The translations under genes were made by a program, and so were the position numbers. A stretch of DNA of 64,000 bases from Gnetum montanum (lineage: Eukaryota > Streptophyta > Gnetopsida > Gnetales > Gnetaceae): contig MNCI01017909.1 in the NCBI GenBank assembly GCA_015680685.1, forward strand, positions 1,298,790 to 1,362,789, in the 5' to 3' direction. Below, piece after piece: positions 11,621 to 22,980 of the stretch (position 1 is the first letter of the stretch; every line of letters begins with the position of its first letter). A model generated the notes under the pieces. That model made no database searches. It worked only from the letters and a program-made list of their open reading frames with translations, and was not told the DNA's origin.

Positions 11621-12160
11621 AACTTGAAAATATATAAATTAACTCTAAACAACTCCTTCGAGAGTAGCAAATTGGTGTCTACAGTGGGCATTAGAGACTT
11701 CCAACATGATACCACTGCCTAAAGGGTGGAGCACCATTCATGGCCACAATTGCAGATTCTGATGGGAACGACCAAGGAGTTGTTGGAAATTGGGGTTGCA
11801 AAGTATCTAGATCGTGAGGTTTCAAGTGTAGATTGCAAGCTCCAAGGGACTTCAAGCTCTTTCCAGGCAAAATTCTCATGTACCCAGCACACAAAATCTG
11901 TACCTTTTCAACTTGCTACTTTATTTTCCATTTCAATAAAGTTACAATTCATTGTTGTGCAGATTTAAATTCACGTTTTCATTTTTGTGTTTGTTTTCAT
12001 TCTAAATCTGCAATTCTATTTTTGTTTTCACCATTGTTTACATTTCCATAAGTCCCTAGGTTATTGGCCATACCATCTAAGGTGCCTTGAATCCCATTTT
12101 TCGAAAGCCCTTGGAATTTGAGGTTAAAATTGTTTTGGCACCTGGGATTTTTCGATTCCC
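11621..12160 (+). promoter_or_regulatory. Possible LTR end, PBS-like site and leader
   Basis: A TATA-like AATATATAAATTAA (about 11624-11637) is followed by ATTGGTGTCTACAGTGGGC (11671-11689), a string that resembles primer-binding sites seen after the 5' LTR of some plant gypsy elements. AATAAAG occurs at about 11936 and a second TTGGCACC at about 12134. The upstream part of gag expected here is missing, and no matching LTR copy was found, so the relation to element A is uncertain. Confidence 0.3.
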
Positions 12161-12236
12161 ATTCTAGCAACCAAATTTTCCAGGTCCAACAAATAGACTC
12201 ATTGGTTAATCAAAGTAAAAGATGAACAAGACTTAA

Positions 12237-12852
12237 CATCATGCAAGGTATGACTCAATAGACCAAACAACTAAATAAAGACATTGATGAATTAACTTAG
12301 TTAATAAAGAAACAAGCCCACATGGTGCAAGCTAAAGTATGTAGCTTATGTGGTAGCCAACAACATGATTGCACCACCTACCTAGCATAGCTTATTAGCA
12401 TAGCTTATTATCATGAGGAGGTGCAAGAATTAGTAAAGGCTTTTTAACAATATAGAAGTCAACCAACAACTTCATTCCAATAAAGATCACCCTTTCAACA
12501 ACCACAGTATTCCCAAAATAATTTCAGACCTTTTAAAATCCATATCAATGAACATTTGGATAGATTCACTCAAATCCTTACTTCATTAAGGAAAGTAGGC
12601 AATTCATGAATGAGACAAGAAGATGTTTTCAAGATCTAATTAAAAAATGAGCTACCTTCTCTATTGAAGCCAAACCCCACATCACAAAGAAAGGGTAAGG
12701 AACAACTTCATTCTATCATTACTAAGAGTGGAAAAATTATTGAGCCTAGACCTATATAGAGGATTAGTTTCCAAGAAAATGAAACATAAGTGGATAAGGA
12801 AGGATGTGAAGAACCACTGGAGAAAAGGGAATAGCCCTCAACCCCTTCCTCT
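12237..12852 (+). pseudogene. Element A gag, zinc-knuckle region
   Basis: The forward strand gives degraded gag C-terminal text: a short coiled part (QLNKDIDELT-like), then a knuckle CSLCGSQQHDC (about 12335-12370) with Cys-x2-Cys and following His and Cys as in Athila-type gag. A Q/N/P-rich linker and SIITKSGKIIEPRPI-like text follow, which precede the protease in this lineage. Several stops interrupt it. The structural gag core that should precede it is absent. Confidence 0.7.
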
Positions 12853-13515
12853 TTGAATAGGAAAATAATTCTACCTCCCTTCCTTAAATGGTTGCAAGAA
12901 GAGTTTACAACTAAGGAACATATAGAAAAAATGTTTAGTGAATTATATTTACATATTTCATTAGAGCAAGATGTTAGGGATATAGCTCTTTATGCCAAAT
13001 ACTTGAGAGAACTATGCACTAAAAGGAGAAAAGAAAAAATTTCCAAACAAGTATATTTTGTTGACAACTTGTCTCAACTCATAACAAGTTAAGAAATTCC
13101 TAAATGCCAAGATTTGGGGATTCCAACAATCCCAATAAGAATTAATAGGAAAAACATTAAAAATGCCTTATTGGATCTAGGTTCTAGTATCAACATTATG
13201 CCACTTGAAATGGCTAAGGTACTTGACTTCAATGATATAAGGAAAGTCAACAAGTAAATATCTTTAGCAGATGGCTCAAGTGTTAAACCCATAGGAGTAG
13301 TAGAAGATTTAATTGTGGAGGTTGAAAAAGGAAAATATCCTATTGATTTTGTTGTATTGGAAGTAAAGGATCTAGATTGTTTTCCCATCATCCTAGGTAG
13401 ACCCTGGTTAGCAATAGCCGATGCAATAATTAATTGTAAATCAAGGCAACTCCAATTATCTTTTGTCAATCTTACCTTTATACTTAATGTATTCGATAAA
13501 GAAAAAGAAGATTAG
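12853..13515 (+). pseudogene. Element A aspartic protease
   Basis: The frame at 12853-13092 encodes the pre-protease helix text (PPFLKWLQEEF, IALYAKYLRELCTKRRK), stops at 13092, then continues through LLDLGSSINIMPLEMAK (about 13168-13218) and, after a second stop at about 13256, GKYPIDFVVLEVKD and CFPIILGRPWLAIADA (about 13330-13430). In this lineage the catalytic triplet is commonly D-L-G, as here. The enzyme would cleave Gag-Pol. Two in-frame stops make it non-functional. Confidence 0.85.
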
Positions 13516-14281
13516 TTGAACCAAGATATTAAAGAGGCTAGGATTCTCTACATAATACCCACATCAGCAATGACTCAAGATGGGGAAACATTATTATTAA
13601 ATAATTTTGAAGAAGGACCTTTAGACCCTTCTACAAAAGAACAAAAAGATCTTTTAGACCAAATCTTAAACTTTGGATTAGGGAATATGGGAGAAAAAAT
13701 TGAACCATCAATTAATGATTCTTTGGAACTTCGTGAATTACCTAGCAATCCTAAGTACATTTTCCTTGATACAAATAAACCTTTAATAATAAATTTCCAA
13801 CTTTCTAGTGCAGAAGAAATAAGATTAATAGAAGTTTCAAAAAGAAAATCTAAGGCATTTGCATTGATTTATGAAGAACACCATTAAGGAATTTCATCTA
13901 GCATATGTAAACAACACATCTATCTAGAAGACAATGTTAAACCAGCTAGAATTCCCCCTAGAAGAATTAATCCAACCTTAAAGTAAATCATTAAAGATGA
14001 AATCTCTAAACTTTGGAAGGAAGAAATTATTTATCCAATAGCTGATAGCGAGTGGGTGAGTCTTATCACAATAGTACCTAAAAAGGGAGGGAAATGGTAA
14101 GTTTGCATAGATTATAGAAAACTTAACTAAAACACCAAAAAGATCATTTTCCTCTACCTTATATAGATGAAATCTTGGAGACACTAGAAGGGCATGAATA
14201 TTATTACTTTTTGGATGGGTTTAGTGATTACAATCAAGTAGCTATTACAATGGAATATTAGCATAAAATAACCTTCACATG
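13516..14281 (+). pseudogene. Element A reverse transcriptase, N-terminal part
   Basis: The linker 13516-13887 (123 codons open) includes LRELPSNPKYIFLDTNKPL, which leads into RT in Athila/Tat elements. RT motifs follow with stops: GISSSICKQHIYLED, PARIPPRRINPTLK, KLWKEEIIYPIADSEWVS, VPKKGGKW, CIDYRKLN and FLDGFSDYNQVAI-like text. The frame ends at KITFTC (14280), exactly where element B begins. The rest of RT (PFGL, YxDD) and RNase H do not reappear after B. Confidence 0.88.
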
Positions 14282-15047
14282 TGATGAGTGGCGAGGTACC
14301 CCTACACTCAACCATACGAATACGAGCGTAACACGCGCGATCCGGTCGAACTCCGTAGACTAAGTGCCTACACGCCGCATGGAACACTTAAGGTTAATTA
14401 TTCGTTGTCTTCCCAGACTTACTTGTATTTGTCACGGTGTATGGTTAAGTAAGTCCGAGGTATATGATTTTTATAGCTTTTCTATTTTTGTCTCCTATGC
14501 TAATGATTTGAAGGGTAGAAAGACTAATTACTAACTTTAACTAATGAACTAAGTCTAAATTAACCTAGCGTCAGCATCCGTTCCCACTTACTGTACACAC
14601 CTTGAATCAATGCAACTGTGGCTACCAAATGCTAATCGTTGCTGGGATCACCACACGTAATGCACGTGCTCGAAGTGGTCGTATTGAGGCACTTAACTAG
14701 GAGAGAAAGTAGTAAATAACTAATAAAGCATGTAAATAACATATAATAAATAACAATAAATAAAATCCTAATTAGCCTATTCCATGCACTGCAAGGTTTA
14801 TCCAAGAAGCTTGTCTATATTTTCGTACACAAACTTGTGTTCAGGTACAATGTTTGCTCGAATAAAGATCCGTTCACTTTAGGACTCCTACTGTGGGCAC
14901 ATGGAAAATATTCTATCTCTGGAGTGATCAATCTGCCAGAGTTTCCTTACGATTTAGCCTAGGATGAGGAAACAAGGGAGAGTCACCTCTTATTTATAGA
15001 TATGACGGTGCACTGTAATATCGTGTATGCGATATCGCGTCCCATCA
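14282..15047 (-). repeat. Element B 3' LTR (766 bp)
   Basis: Nearly colinear with 20646-21459. On the reverse strand it starts TGATGGGACGCGATATCG, has a TATA box (TATAAATAAG, 14989-14998 on the plus strand as CTTATTTATA) and ends CCACTCATCA. It is shorter than its partner mainly because part of the GATATC palindrome array in U3 is missing (15015-15040 against 21383-21450). Confidence 0.93.
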
Positions 15048-15062
15048 TACCCCCATGACTAA
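15048..15062 (-). other. Element B polypurine tract
   Basis: Directly next to the 3' LTR, the reverse strand reads TTAGTCATGGGGGTA before TGATGGG. The G run primes plus-strand DNA synthesis in LTR elements. The preceding CTCGAGGATGAG text is shared with elements C, A and F, tying the four together. An exact copy of this 15-mer lies inside the element at 15614-15628. Confidence 0.8.
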
Positions 15063-16900
15063 ATGAAAACTCATCCTCGAGTTCCTTACAATAATATTAG
15101 GAAGGTATGGAATTATTGACTCAAAGGAAACTAATGAGATGACTTGTGAACGGATCATCATTACAAGACACAAAAAAACTAGTGTTCATGACAACAAGAG
15201 TGAACACCTTATTACATTGACATCAGGCCTCATTTGGTAGCTAAGAAAGAGAGAGAGAAAGAAGTGTTGCTGCTGCCAATGCCAGATTGCGCCTTTCGTT
15301 GTCCATCCATAAGTGCATCATTGATCTTGCTCCTTGCATAGCTACTTCAGCACTGCTCCATTCCAAGTGGTCCCTCCAGATCCAATCCGTTGTTGCATGA
15401 TCTCCATTTGCACACACAACATAGTCTTATATTAGCAAGGGTAATTGAATCATCATGTAATTGATACCTTACTTTGGTGTAAGTCCATTGGCTAGGTTGT
15501 GGTATGGCTAATACGGATTTGGAGATATATTAATGATGACTACTGAAGGTGTAGGGGTTAGAAAAAAATCAAAAAAATTGGGGCTAGGAGAAAATAGAAA
15601 AAATCGGGCCCCGTACCCCCATGACTAATCGCGAACCTCCAATAGCGTTAAAATGGAGAAAGAAAAAGAACAAGAAAGATGAAGAAAAAGAGACAACTGT
15701 AACGCCGATGATATGGATGTCAAGATGGAAATGAACAAAATAAAATTAATTGCAAAAATGTTAGGTGAAAGAAATTAACAGGTGCACCAAATAGGAATGT
15801 CAGTGGATCCTCCCCAAAGCAGGCTCATGCCCTTAATGCCCTGACAAACCCACATTCAGAGTGTCCGTAGGCTCTAGGAATGGCATTTGGAACAAGAGTT
15901 AAAGTCTTAACTGCAAGAATTTACCGAAAAGAAAACAATGCATCAACTAAAATATACACTAATGATACAATCGTCAATGAGGTGAATAATGGAGAGAAGG
16001 ATGAAGAGAAGAGAATGGAATGGAGTCTCAAGAACAAGGTGGTGTACAGCCCCTTATGTGTTTCATGATTAATGTGACTTGGAAAATCTCATTCCAACTC
16101 CGGCCTCAAACCAACCACATCCAGTGACTTTGCATCAATGCATTCAGCCAATCCATCCTTTTGAAGTAACAAGAATGCCGTCTCCAAGAGTCACCACCAT
16201 TCCGATGAAACAAATGAGAAGAGAATGAGAAGCGAGAAGGGCCTTAGTTAGAGGGAACATTTTTTGTTCCATAACCAGTGCTTGTAGCCCAAGGAATTAT
16301 TCTGTCTAAGGGGTGTGCTTTGAATTCTCACTTTTTTCTCTCTTTTTTTTTCTCTTTGTTTTTTTCTTTTTGTTTTTTTTGTTTTTTGTGTTTTGTGTTT
16401 TTATGTGTGAGAATCACACCATGCAAAGACTTTGTTATTTTTATTGCTCAGCTTCCCGATAATTGGGTAACATCGAAGCGGCAAGAAAACTCAAGAAGAA
16501 AACATCCAAGCACCCAAGAGAATGGCCAACACAAATGGATCAAGTTCCCTTGAAGTCACACCCTTTTCAATCCTTGAGTCCTTCCTTAGTTTGAGAAATG
16601 CCCAATCACCGATTCATTAAAGTTCTTTTTAGAAAGGGACTGTACATTTCCAAGCCAAGAGAGACCATAGAAACTGGTGGATGAATGGATGAAGTGAACT
16701 TATTGCCTGCCATATCAAAAGAAACATACCTTAGTATCAACATCATGACTTAAAGGTAAAAACCAAACATTAGCAATCAATATGAAAATAGTTCATACCA
16801 TCATGAAGAACACTTATTGGTGACAAACTTACAAGGTGAATCACACACACACACACACAAAATTAAAAAGTAGAACGATGTTGAAAAACAAAAACAAAAA
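15063..16900 (-). other. Element B post-protease region, no pol
   Basis: No RT, RNase H or integrase motif appears on either strand. A 15-bp exact copy of the PPT is at 15614-15628. A short open stretch on the reverse strand (about 15240-15420) reads HATTDWIWRDHLEW and MMHLWMDNERRNLALAAA but matches nothing I know. A pyrimidine-rich tract lies at 16331-16405 and an (AC)9 microsatellite at 16842-16859. The plus-strand ORFs here are short and look accidental. Confidence 0.55.
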
Positions 16901-16940
16901 GAGTTAAAGAAATTTGTAAAAAAAAACAAGAAAATTTAAA

Positions 16941-17125
16941 GAAATTATAAAACAAAAATGTGTAAGAAAAAAATGTATAAAACAAAAACGTGCAAAACAA
17001 AAATGTGTAAAACAAAAACGAGTAAAAAAAAAACATGAAAAACAAAAATGTGTAAGAAAAAAATGTATAAAACAAAAACGTGCAAAACAAAAATGTGTAA
17101 AACAAAAACATGTAAAATAAAAACT
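16941..17125. repeat. Minisatellite: 15-bp units in a 90-bp higher-order repeat
   Basis: The units resemble ACAAAAATGTGTAAA, with variants in the central ATGTGT or ACGTGC. Six units make a 90-bp block: the text starting AACAAAAATGTGTAAG at 16951 recurs at 17041 almost unchanged. Because 15 is divisible by 3, the reverse strand reads as a Phe/Leu/Tyr/Thr pentapeptide repeat; I regard this as a by-product and not a protein. It lies between the protease and the pol-less region of element B. Confidence 0.85.
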
Positions 17126-17150
17126 AAATAGAACTAAGGGCCCCAAATGA

Positions 17151-18512
17151 TTAGCATAGGTGGCCATCTCCCCCATAATTGAGTTGCAGGGGAGAGATCC
17201 GAAACAATGAACATCTATTTGAATTTCTTAGAGGTGCCCAACTTCTCCCCATTGATGTTCTTAGATTAAGGGGTGGAAGTTGGCGACGCTCATATTCCAA
17301 TGTGTCTATGCCTTCGTTGTCAACATGGGTTATTTCCTCAGTTCGTTCCATGCATATTTGTCGATTTCTTTTTCGAGTAGCTATCAACCATGGGGTATCT
17401 ACTACTTGTTGTGTGGTTGCTACATACAGGCATCTTTGTTGCAGAGTTTCAAGGGCACACCTGTTGCATGGAGGAGATGTGAAGCATTCCTCCATGTCAT
17501 CACCCGATGAATCACTATATGTGATGCATGGAACTTTCTTCTTCTCGATCTTTCCATAAATATTTACCTTAGATATCTCCAAGGAAAGATCGTGGATCCT
17601 AAGGCATGCATCTACTATACTCAACCATGGCCTTCCCATTATAATTGTGAAGTCCCCTTCATTGTTGTTTACTTTAATCACCAGGAAATCAGCTAGGTAG
17701 GACCAACCACACACAGTGGTAACAATGTCCTCCACCAATCCCAAGGGAATGGTGATGAACTAGTTTGCCAACTCCAGTTGAATGTTGCTCTTCTTAAGTT
17801 GGGGTAGGTTCCAGGCTTGATACATTTCTCGTGAAATTAAGTTGACCCTAGAACATGAGTCAAGAAGAGACTTATGTGGTGTATTCCTGGCGATTTGTAA
17901 ATAGATTAAGGGACTCCCAGGGTCAGATAATTTTCTGGGAAGATGGCCTACCTTGATCCAATCGGTTACGGTATGCGTTAACATAACCGTATGCGTTAAG
18001 CTCTGATTTTGAACTGAAGGGTGCTCCGAATTTTTGTTTGTTGGAGGAGCGTACATAGACTCAACCGCTTGTTGTTGTGAGAGCTTGTCTAGGCTTCTGG
18101 TTCTGAAGAAAGGTCTTCCCCTTTTACAGTTGTCAGAACCAGCAGCGGGTTGAATGTTTACTGCTCTCATAGCATGGCATTGCTGCGGTTGAGTGGGAAG
18201 TTCCTCTTGCATTGTTGGAGCAAGTTGTATGGGAACTATAGGTGGAAGAGGTGCGGATGGAGTTGGAGGATGGTAAGTATGTGGGGGTGCCTCCCAGAGG
18301 AGAAGGAGTCCTCCTAAAGTACTCCCAAACTTGGTAGTGACGTTGGGGAGTTGTGTGACCCATAGAGTCACTTGGAAAAACCGGCTACTGCACATAATAG
18401 CCATAAGGATTAGGTTGCCGGTAAGGGTATTGATCTTTTGGCAGTGGCATTCCCCATGACTATGGGTATTGCCATTGCTGATGTTGTCTGATGGGTTGTG
18501 GTGGAGTTCCAC
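17151..18512 (-). pseudogene. Element B gag C-terminal linker and protease
   Basis: Two open stretches, 18512-17760 and 17744-17151, are in the same frame, separated by one TAG. The first has a Pro-rich linker (PPTPSAPLPPIVPIQ), then the protease start SLLDSCSRVNLISREMYQ (about 17840-17893). The second continues with ADFLVIKVNN and FTIIMGRPWLSIVDACLR, the usual ILGRPWL-like region. The expected catalytic D-(S/T)-G reads D-S-C, so the active-site Gly is replaced by Cys. With the stop, this makes a dead enzyme. No RT follows. Confidence 0.85.
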
Positions 18513-18582
18513 TTGGATAGTACGTTAAGGGTTGGTGGAACTGTCTTGGGTTACCTTGAGGATAAGGTAACCTACGGGGTGT

Positions 18583-20500
18583 CTACCATTTGTTGAGTCT
18601 CGAGTTGAGTGCATACACCCCAAACTCTTGTAGATGTGAGATGATTGGACAACATCCCTTAGGATGGTTATATTGGCAAACCTCACATCCACTGTCATCG
18701 TCTATGTCTGAATCCACAACCTCATCAAAGATAGTTATTTTTCCCTTACCCTTGTCACATGCAGGGCTAGAATCTATCCACTTTGTCTTATCTTTGTCAC
18801 TACTTCGTTCCTCCTTAGACTCTTCTACAATTTTTAGGACAGTTTCAAGTGTGGAGTCTAAGGAATCCCACAGTTGATCCACCTTAGCTGATACTTCTAT
18901 TAGTTTTTGAACCGGCAAGGTTTTTCTGTTCACCAACTCTTCGAGTGGTGACTCATCCTCTTCATCGCAAAATTTCATTCCCTTCTTTCGAAGGGAGGGA
19001 TCACGGTTATATTCTTCCGCACTTTCTCTTTTTCGTAGTTCACCTTCTTCTTTTGCTACTTATTCCAACAAGCGACGTATCTCATGGGATCTAAGTTTTG
19101 ATAGTCTCCCTTGGGCATAAGTTCTAAGGGTTCTCCTAGTTTCATACCTTAGCCCATCTATGATGTGGTGGAGTTGATCCCGCTATGCATATCCATGGCC
19201 CGGGCAACAATGTAACAATGCATAGTAGTGGCCCATGGTAGCATCCAAGTGTTCATGAATACCTTGCTTCCATCCTTGGATCTGCTTACGCAAGTTAGAC
19301 ACTCTAGAGTACATTTGATATTTATCGTTGAAGAGTTCTAACATCGTACTCCACCTCTTGATGGTTTCCGGTTCTAAGGATCGGTACCAACTCTCTGCTT
19401 CCTTGATGAGTGTCCTGGGAAACAACTTTAGTTTCTACCACTCATTCTCTATGTTTTTCAAGGCACAGGCATCGTGAAATGCCTGTAAATGATTTTGTGG
19501 ATCCGTGTTGTATCCCCCCTCAAAGCGTGGGATATTGGTCATGTCTAAACGCTTGATCCGACTATATTTTAAATGGCTTGTTGGAATTCTTACTGCCTCT
19601 GTTATATCAAGCATACTTTGGGTTGCAAGTAGGGGCTCATCATGATCATCTCTTTCATGACATCTGTGATGTCTACATTGTTCCCTACTTTCCCTTCGTT
19701 CATGCCCTTGTCCTCTCTCTCAACTCTCTCGTCGAGGTCTCTCATTTTGTCTACCTCTATCCTCACCATTATGCTCTTTATGACTACACCCAGAGATGGA
19801 AGGAGAGGGTGAATGATGTGAAGAAGAAGAAGAAGAAGGATAACCATCAACATGACGACGTTTCTTATCTTCTCTTCTGTGGCTTCGGCCCTGATCGTGA
19901 TGACGATCTAAGTGCCCGTCCTTGTCATATGTTGTTGTTCCCTTAGTGAACAGTTGGTGCTCACGGGGATCAAAACCAGGGTTATGTATCATGGAGCGCA
20001 GGTTCTAATACCCCACCTCCTCACTATCATTAGGAGGGGGAACATATTTCGATAGCGAACCATTTATAAGTGGTTCACCATCTCTGATTTCACTTAGGAC
20101 GTGTGGGACCTCTTTGCCCTTCAATAGTGTATGTTGGCTCTCCTTCCTTGATTCCCTTATACGTTGTAAGGTTGGGGGATGATAATCCCTTGTGTCAAAA
20201 TTTTCTGCAATGTATTTGGCATATAATACTGTCATGTCGATCTATGCCAAAGCACGGAGGAGCATGTTGGGGGACTGCACGATCCGAAGGTAACACTATG
20301 TTACCTTGCAAGTCTCTCCAGCGCATCTATTCATCTTGATGGAAGATAAAAGTAAAATTGGAAATATACTCATCGGGATGAGTATATTCCACCCTATATT
20401 GTTGAGGAGCTAGCGGATTTAGGTTATGTGTTTTTGATTGTTGATTGTTCTTTGTATGATCCCTAGGTGAAGTGCTCTTGTGAGAAGAAGAAGAAGACAT
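18583..20500 (-). pseudogene. Element B gag
   Basis: A likely start is ATG at 20500 (MSSSSSHKST), 126 bp after the PBS. The frame is broken by a TAG near 20335 and by later frameshifts. The central gag core at 19183-19425 has FPRTLIKEAESWYRSLEP, TIKRWSTMLELFNDKY and RKQIQGWKQGIHEHLDAT. Upstream of it is an Arg/Ser/His-rich basic segment (19720-19920, RSHRREDKKRRH). Near 18680 lies a zinc-knuckle variant CEVCQYNHPKGCCP (Cys-x2-Cys-x3-His-x3/4-Cys). The core closely resembles element C gag. The ORFs on the opposite strand (19578-19946, 17179-17559) are shadows. Confidence 0.85.
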
Positions 20501-20625
20501 GATGTCTTATAGGTGTGCTGATTTTACCATTATATAATTTTTTTCTTTAATTAACCCTAAGGTTCGTTTAAGCTCCCAACAATGTGACTAATATCCTATG
20601 TTCTACTTAGCACACAAACACTTAG

Positions 20626-20645
20626 TCCCCCAGCAACGGTGCCAA
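20626..20645 (-). other. Element B primer-binding site
   Basis: Directly after the 5' LTR the reverse strand reads TTGGCACCGTTGCTGGGGGA. This is close to the TGGCGCCGTTGCCGGGGA type used by Athila and related gypsy elements, which matches the tRNA-Asp 3' end. Its position fixes the LTR boundary and the element's direction. Confidence 0.88.
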
Positions 20646-21459
20646 TGATGAGTGGCGAGGTACCCCTACACTCAACCATACAAATACGAGCGTAACACGT
20701 GCGATCCGATCGAACTCCGTAGACTAAGTGCCTACATGCCTCATGGAACAGTTAAGGTTAATTATTCATTGTCTTCCCAAACTTACTTGTATTTGTCACG
20801 TTGTATGGTTAAGTAAGTCCGAGGTATATGATTTTTATAGCTTTTCTGTTTTTGTCTCCTATGCTAATGAGTTGAAGGGTAGAGAGACTAATTACTAACT
20901 TTAACTAATGAACTAAGTCTAAATTAACCTAGGATCAGCATCCATTCCCACTTACCGTACACACCCTGAACCGATGCAACTGTGGCTACCAAACGCTAAT
21001 CGTTGCTAGGATCACCACGCGTAATGCACATGCTCGAAGTGGTTGTACTGAGGCACTTAACTAGGAGAGAAGGGTTGAGAGAGAAAGCAGTAAATAGCTA
21101 ATAAAGCATGTAAATAACAGATAATAAATAAAAACAAATAAAATCCTAATTAGCCTATTCCATGCACTGCAAGGTTTATCCAAGAAGCTCGTCTTTATTG
21201 CCGTACACAAACTTGTGTTCAGGTACAATGTTTGCTCGAATAAAGATCTGTTCACTTTAGGACTCCTACTGTGGGCACATAGAAAATATTCTATCTCTAG
21301 AGTGATCAATCTGCTAGAGTTTCCCTACGGTTTAGCCTAGGATGAGGAAACAAGGGAGAGCCGCCTCTTATTTATAGATATGATGGCGCACTGTGATATC
21401 ACGTGTGTGATATCACGAGGGACGACGCGATATCGCGTATGCGATATCGCCTCCCATCA
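20646..21459 (-). repeat. Element B 5' LTR (814 bp) with palindrome-rich U3
   Basis: On the reverse strand it starts TGATGGGAGGCGATATCGC and carries two CGATATCG and two TGATATCA or similar palindromes within 85 bp upstream of TATAAATAAG (plus-strand 21367-21376). It ends GCCACTCATCA before the PBS. The last 45 bp (GTATGGTTGAGTGTAGGGG) are shared with element C LTRs. Confidence 0.92.
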
Positions 21460-21499
21460 ACATCAAATTAGAATAAAATAAGGAAAATAGAAAATGCTA

Positions 21500-22980
21500 A
21501 GATTTAGGTTCTAGACTAGAAACTAAGGAAAATAGAATAAAATAAGTGTTTAATGACAAATTTCCTAATGAAAAAAATATTTTTAGTAAAGAAAGATCCT
21601 TGGTTTGTAGACATAGCAAAATACCTAGCCATAATGAAAACACCAACTCAATGAAGTAAAGAAGAGAAATTTTTTTTTCTAAGAAGAATTTCCAAGTATA
21701 TTTGAAATGAATCATATCTTTATAGAATATGTAAGAACAACGTGGAACAAAGATGTGTGACAAAACAAGAGCAACAAGAAATCCTACACATGTGTCATGA
21801 CGACCTTGAAGGTGGACATTTTGATAGTCAATGAACCACTATAAAAATATTACAAAGTTGGTTTTATTAGTCCACTATATTTAAAGATGATTATATATAT
21901 GTCCAAAGATGTGACAAGTGCCAATGTTTAAGGGCAATAACAAAAAGATAAGAGATGTCACTTAAACCGATTTTAATAACAAATATTTTTGATGTATGGG
22001 GCATAGACTTCTTAGGACTATTCCAACCTTCCAATGGATGTCAATATTTCCTAGTATGTATAGACTACATCACTAAATGGGTAGAGGCTAAATCTACTAC
22101 AATAAACAATGTTAAAGTGGTTATAGCTTTTCTAAGAGAACATATTTTAACACCATTTGAAACCCCACAAGAAATCATTAGTAATCAAGGAACATATTTT
22201 TTAAATAAAATAATGGAGAAGTTCCTTAAGTCTTGTGAAATCCAACATAAGATAGCTACTGCCTACCATTCCCAAACAAATGATCAAGTTGAAAATGCAA
22301 ACAGAATCATTTTGAAGATCTTAACAAAAACCATGTGCTAAGAAGAAAGATTGATCTAGAAAATTACAAGATGCACTTGGGGCTTATAGGATTACGTATA
22401 AATCAAATTTACGATATTCACCTTATTAATTGGTTTATGGAAAATAATGTTTATTTTCTATTGAAATCAAATACCAATCCTTGATATTAGCATAACAATT
22501 AAATTTTGATAAATAAACTAATCAAAAATTTAGAATGATCCAATTACATGAACTTGACGAAGTATGTATGCATGCACTTGATAAAAAAAGAATAATAAAG
22601 AAACAAATGAAATGTATGCACAATAAAAACATACTTAAGAAGCATTTCTTTGAAGGTTATAAAGTCTCGATGTATAATATGTGATTACACAAATTTCCAA
22701 GAAAATTAACAACTTGATGAGGAGGCCTGAACCTAGTAATACAACCCCATAGCAATGGAAGTATCATAATTGCACCCATGAAGACTTATCTACTACACTT
22801 CTAGTAAATGGCCATAGACTCAAGCATTACCATCAACATCAAATTGAGGAACTAGGAGAGGATGAGTTGGTAGAACTAAATGATTTCAATTACCCCAAGG
22901 AGGAGCCATGTGATGATAATGCTCAAGTGCAAGTTATGGATATGGGAAGTAATTTCAAACAAATACCTTATTTAGTATTG
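21500..22980 (+). pseudogene. Element A integrase
   Basis: After element B, forward text resumes in the RNase H-integrase linker (DKFPNEKNIF, PWFVDIAKYLA). It passes a zinc-binding HHCC region (HMCHDDLEGGHF, then CDKCQC, about 21785-21930) and an open core at 21955-22341 with VWGIDFLGLFQPSNG, KWVEA, ISNQGTYFLNK and TAYHSQTNDQVENANR. Of the DDE triad, the first D and the E are kept, and the second D is N (ISN for ISD). The C-terminal part is full of stops but ends with the recognisable VNGHRLKHY (about 22800-22830). Integrase would insert the element's DNA. Confidence 0.9.

Larger units (their letters stand above)
14282..21459 (-). mobile_element. Element B: gag-protease-only LTR element
   Basis: A complete non-autonomous LTR retrotransposon on the reverse strand. 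LTRs are at 14282-15047 (3' LTR) and 20646-21459 (5' LTR), both bounded TGATG...CATCA. The flanks are ACATG (14277-14281) and ACATC (21460-21464), a 5-bp TSD with one mismatch. Inside, in the reading direction: tRNA-Asp-like PBS, gag, protease, a roughly 2-kb region without pol, and the polypurine tract. No RT, RNase H or integrase text was found. This gag-bearing, pol-less layout matches elements described as TR-GAG. It was inserted into element A's RT. Confidence 0.9.

Noticed and set aside
13089-13469. Reverse-strand ORF of 126 codons
   Set aside because: Antisense shadow of the element A protease.
16842-17125. Regular repeats considered as a CRISPR array
   Set aside because: Units are contiguous with no spacers, are AT-rich minisatellite units, and lie in a plant retrotransposon.
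16863-17176. Two overlapping reverse-strand ORFs of Phe/Leu/Tyr/Thr pentapeptide repeats resembling a membrane protein
   Set aside because: They are translations of the 15-bp AT-rich minisatellite. Any unit length divisible by three stays open, and no conserved start or context supports a gene.
17179-17559. Plus-strand ORF of 126 codons
   Set aside because: It is antisense to the element B protease, whose motifs (GRPWL and others) are clear on the reverse strand.
19578-19946. Plus-strand ORF of 122 codons with hydrophobic His/Tyr-rich text
   Set aside because: Shadow of element B gag, whose Arg/Ser-rich segment lies on the other strand.
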